A stretch of DNA of 6,102 bases. Source: Actinomycetota bacterium. Lineage in GTDB: Bacteria; Actinomycetota; Actinomycetes; S36-B12; UBA5976. The stretch lies in NCBI GenBank assembly GCA_947476765.1, contig CANJRK010000058.1, positions 1-6,102 on the forward strand, given 5' to 3'. Positions 5,047 through 6,102 of the stretch are shown one piece after another. The notes beneath the pieces are model-generated. The model was given only the letters and a program-made list of their open reading frames with translations. It ran no database searches and was not told the origin of the DNA. The translations under genes and the position numbers were made by a program. The first letter of the stretch is position 1, and each line of letters opens with the position of its first letter.

Positions 5047-6102
5047 GCCATTAACTCCTTCTTGCGCTTGGCGACCCATTCGTCAAGCTCTTCTTTGATT
5101 GCAGCATCCATTGCTGGTGCTTCATATTCGTCAAGCATTTTGTGCGCGATTTCGCTGGCGCGAACGTCAGTAGTCTTTGACCCATTGCGAGACCAGCGAT
5201 CGAAGTTATCAGCTGACGACAGGAATGGCCGGTAGAAACAATCCCGGAAGCGTTCCATGGTGTGCATGGTTCCTAAGAAGTGACCACCATGGCCGGCTTC
5301 TTCATGAGATCCAAAGGCAAGAGATGCTTCATCAATCTCGATTGGCGTGAATTCGGTTTGCATCATCTGCAGTAACTCGACATCCATTACGAATTTTTCG
5401 TAGCAAGCCACTAGTCCGCCTTCGAGCCACCCTGCGGTGTGCATAACAAAGTTAGTTCCAGCGAGGAACGTAGCGTGCATGGTCATCAAAGTTTGGTAGC
5501 CAGCTTGCGCGTCTACAGTCTGGGCTGCGTTTAAGCCACCGCCACCGCGGAACGGAAGGCCAAAGTGCCGAGCAATCTGTCCAGTGCAAAGCAATCCCAT
5601 TGCAGATTCTGGTGTACCAAACATTGGAGAACCTGACTGCATGTCGATGTTGGATAAGAACGATCCAAACACTGCTGGACAGCCAGGGCGAACTAATTGC
5701 GCTAATGCAATACCAGTAAGCGCTTCAGCAATTTGCTGCACTAGGGAAGCTGGAATTGTTACTGGACTCATTGCACCCATCAGCAAGAACGGAGTCAGAA
5801 CACAAGGCTGACCAGCTTCGCTGTATTCAAACAGTGACTCAAGCATGCGATCATCCCAGCGCAGTGGAGAATTGCAGTTGATCAACGAAATTATGGCAGG
5901 AGTTTTCTCGATGTTTGCTCGACCGCCAAAGACAATCTCAGTCATCTTGATGGTGTCGCGTGCATTCAAACCAGTAACGACGTTGCCCATGTAGGCCTTA
6001 TCGCTAAGCGTTTGGCAGGAATAAATCATGTCGATGTGACGGGTATCTAAATCTGCATCGTTTGGTTCAACTACTACTGAGCTAGCGACATCAAGGTCAG
6101 TA
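5043..6102 (-). CDS. Trimethylamine methyltransferase (MttB) superfamily protein, 5' part missing
   Basis: The frame is open to the right edge, so about 352 C-terminal residues are visible. Family members are usually around 480-520 residues, so the N-terminal third is probably missing. The ATG at 6029 is internal: the upstream codons (ending DADLDTRHID) are in frame and family-like. Features are a glycine-rich FRGGGGLNAAQTVDAQAGYQ segment, the HTAGWLEGGLVACYEKFVMD segment, and the C-terminal HGGHFLGTMHTMERFRDCFYRP block with the closing RASEIAHKMLDEYEAP. These proteins form TIM barrels that move a methyl group from a methylated amine to a corrinoid protein. There is no in-frame TAG in the visible part, so it looks like the non-pyrrolysine branch (MtgB-like). 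Characterised members of that branch act on glycine betaine, proline betaine, carnitine or butyrobetaine rather than trimethylamine. The next gene, fhs, overlaps its stop by 4 bp. Substrate is inferred from the betaine genes nearby, not shown. Confidence 0.85.
   Translation of the reverse strand, partial: TDLDVASSVVVEPNDADLDTRHIDMIYSCQTLSDKAYMGNVVTGLNARDTIKMTEIVFGGRANIEKTPAIISLINCNSPLRWDDRMLESLFEYSEAGQPCVLTPFLLMGAMSPVTIPASLVQQIAEALTGIALAQLVRPGCPAVFGSFLSNIDMQSGSPMFGTPESAMGLLCTGQIARHFGLPFRGGGGLNAAQTVDAQAGYQTLMTMHATFLAGTNFVMHTAGWLEGGLVACYEKFVMDVELLQMMQTEFTPIEIDEASLAFGSHEEAGHGGHFLGTMHTMERFRDCFYRPFLSSADNFDRWSRNGSKTTDVRASEIAHKMLDEYEAPAMDAAIKEELDEWVAKRKKELMA
5055..5060 (-). promoter_or_regulatory. 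Shine-Dalgarno of fhs
   Basis: AAGGAG on the minus strand lies 8 nt before ATG 5046, within the last codons of the MttB-like gene. It decides the fhs start in favour of 5046 over 5079, because it lies downstream of the latter. Confidence 0.8.

Noticed and set aside
5047..5079. Longer fhs form starting at ATG 5079
   Set aside because: It would overlap the mttB-like gene by 37 bp and add a non-family N-terminal stretch, while ATG 5046 has a perfect Shine-Dalgarno and an ATGA junction.
5981..5991. A second copy of gttgcccatg, the operator half-arm, inside the mttB-like gene
   Set aside because: It encodes Met-Gly-Asn, the same three residues that begin IclR, and there is no mirrored arm nearby, so a coding coincidence explains it.
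5043..6029. MttB-like gene starting at the internal ATG 6029
   Set aside because: The frame continues without a stop to the window edge, and the protein would be far too short for the family, so the true start lies outside.

Overview
The window looks like a gene-dense piece of a bacterial chromosome, with all genes on the minus strand (transcription runs from high to low coordinates). The best guess is an actinobacterium with moderate GC, near or slightly below 50% by eye, possibly a streamlined planktonic lineage. This rests on the actinobacterial flavour of the IclR-type regulator, the short intergenic gaps, and an apparently leaderless regulator gene. The lineage is an inference from protein style only, and no ribosomal RNA or marker gene is present to settle it.

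Layout in transcription order: (1) the C-terminal ~352 residues of a trimethylamine-methyltransferase (MttB) superfamily protein, entering from the right edge; (2) fhs, formate--tetrahydrofolate ligase, whose ATG overlaps the mttB stop in an ATGA junction; (3) a 52-bp gap holding a near-perfect 18-bp inverted repeat and a likely promoter; (4) an IclR-family regulator; (5) a betaine-aldehyde-dehydrogenase-like ALDH, 11 bp downstream; (6) proV, the ATPase of a glycine betaine/proline-type ABC importer, overlapping the ALDH gene by 8 bp; (7) the first codons of a further gene, again in an ATGA overlap, probably the importer permease. Apart from the 52-bp gap and the 11-bp spacer there is no non-coding DNA, and no RNA genes, mobile elements or CRISPR arrays were seen.

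Together the genes describe a quaternary-amine (glycine betaine/choline-type) uptake and catabolism locus. The ABC importer would bring in betaine or a related osmolyte. The ALDH would convert betaine aldehyde to glycine betaine. The MttB-like protein would take a methyl group from a methylated amine through a corrinoid protein encoded elsewhere. FTHFS would link the resulting tetrahydrofolate one-carbon units with formate and ATP. The IclR regulator, apparently autoregulated through a palindrome over its own start codon, probably controls some or all of this. The substrate of the MttB homologue and the regulator's effector cannot be read from sequence.
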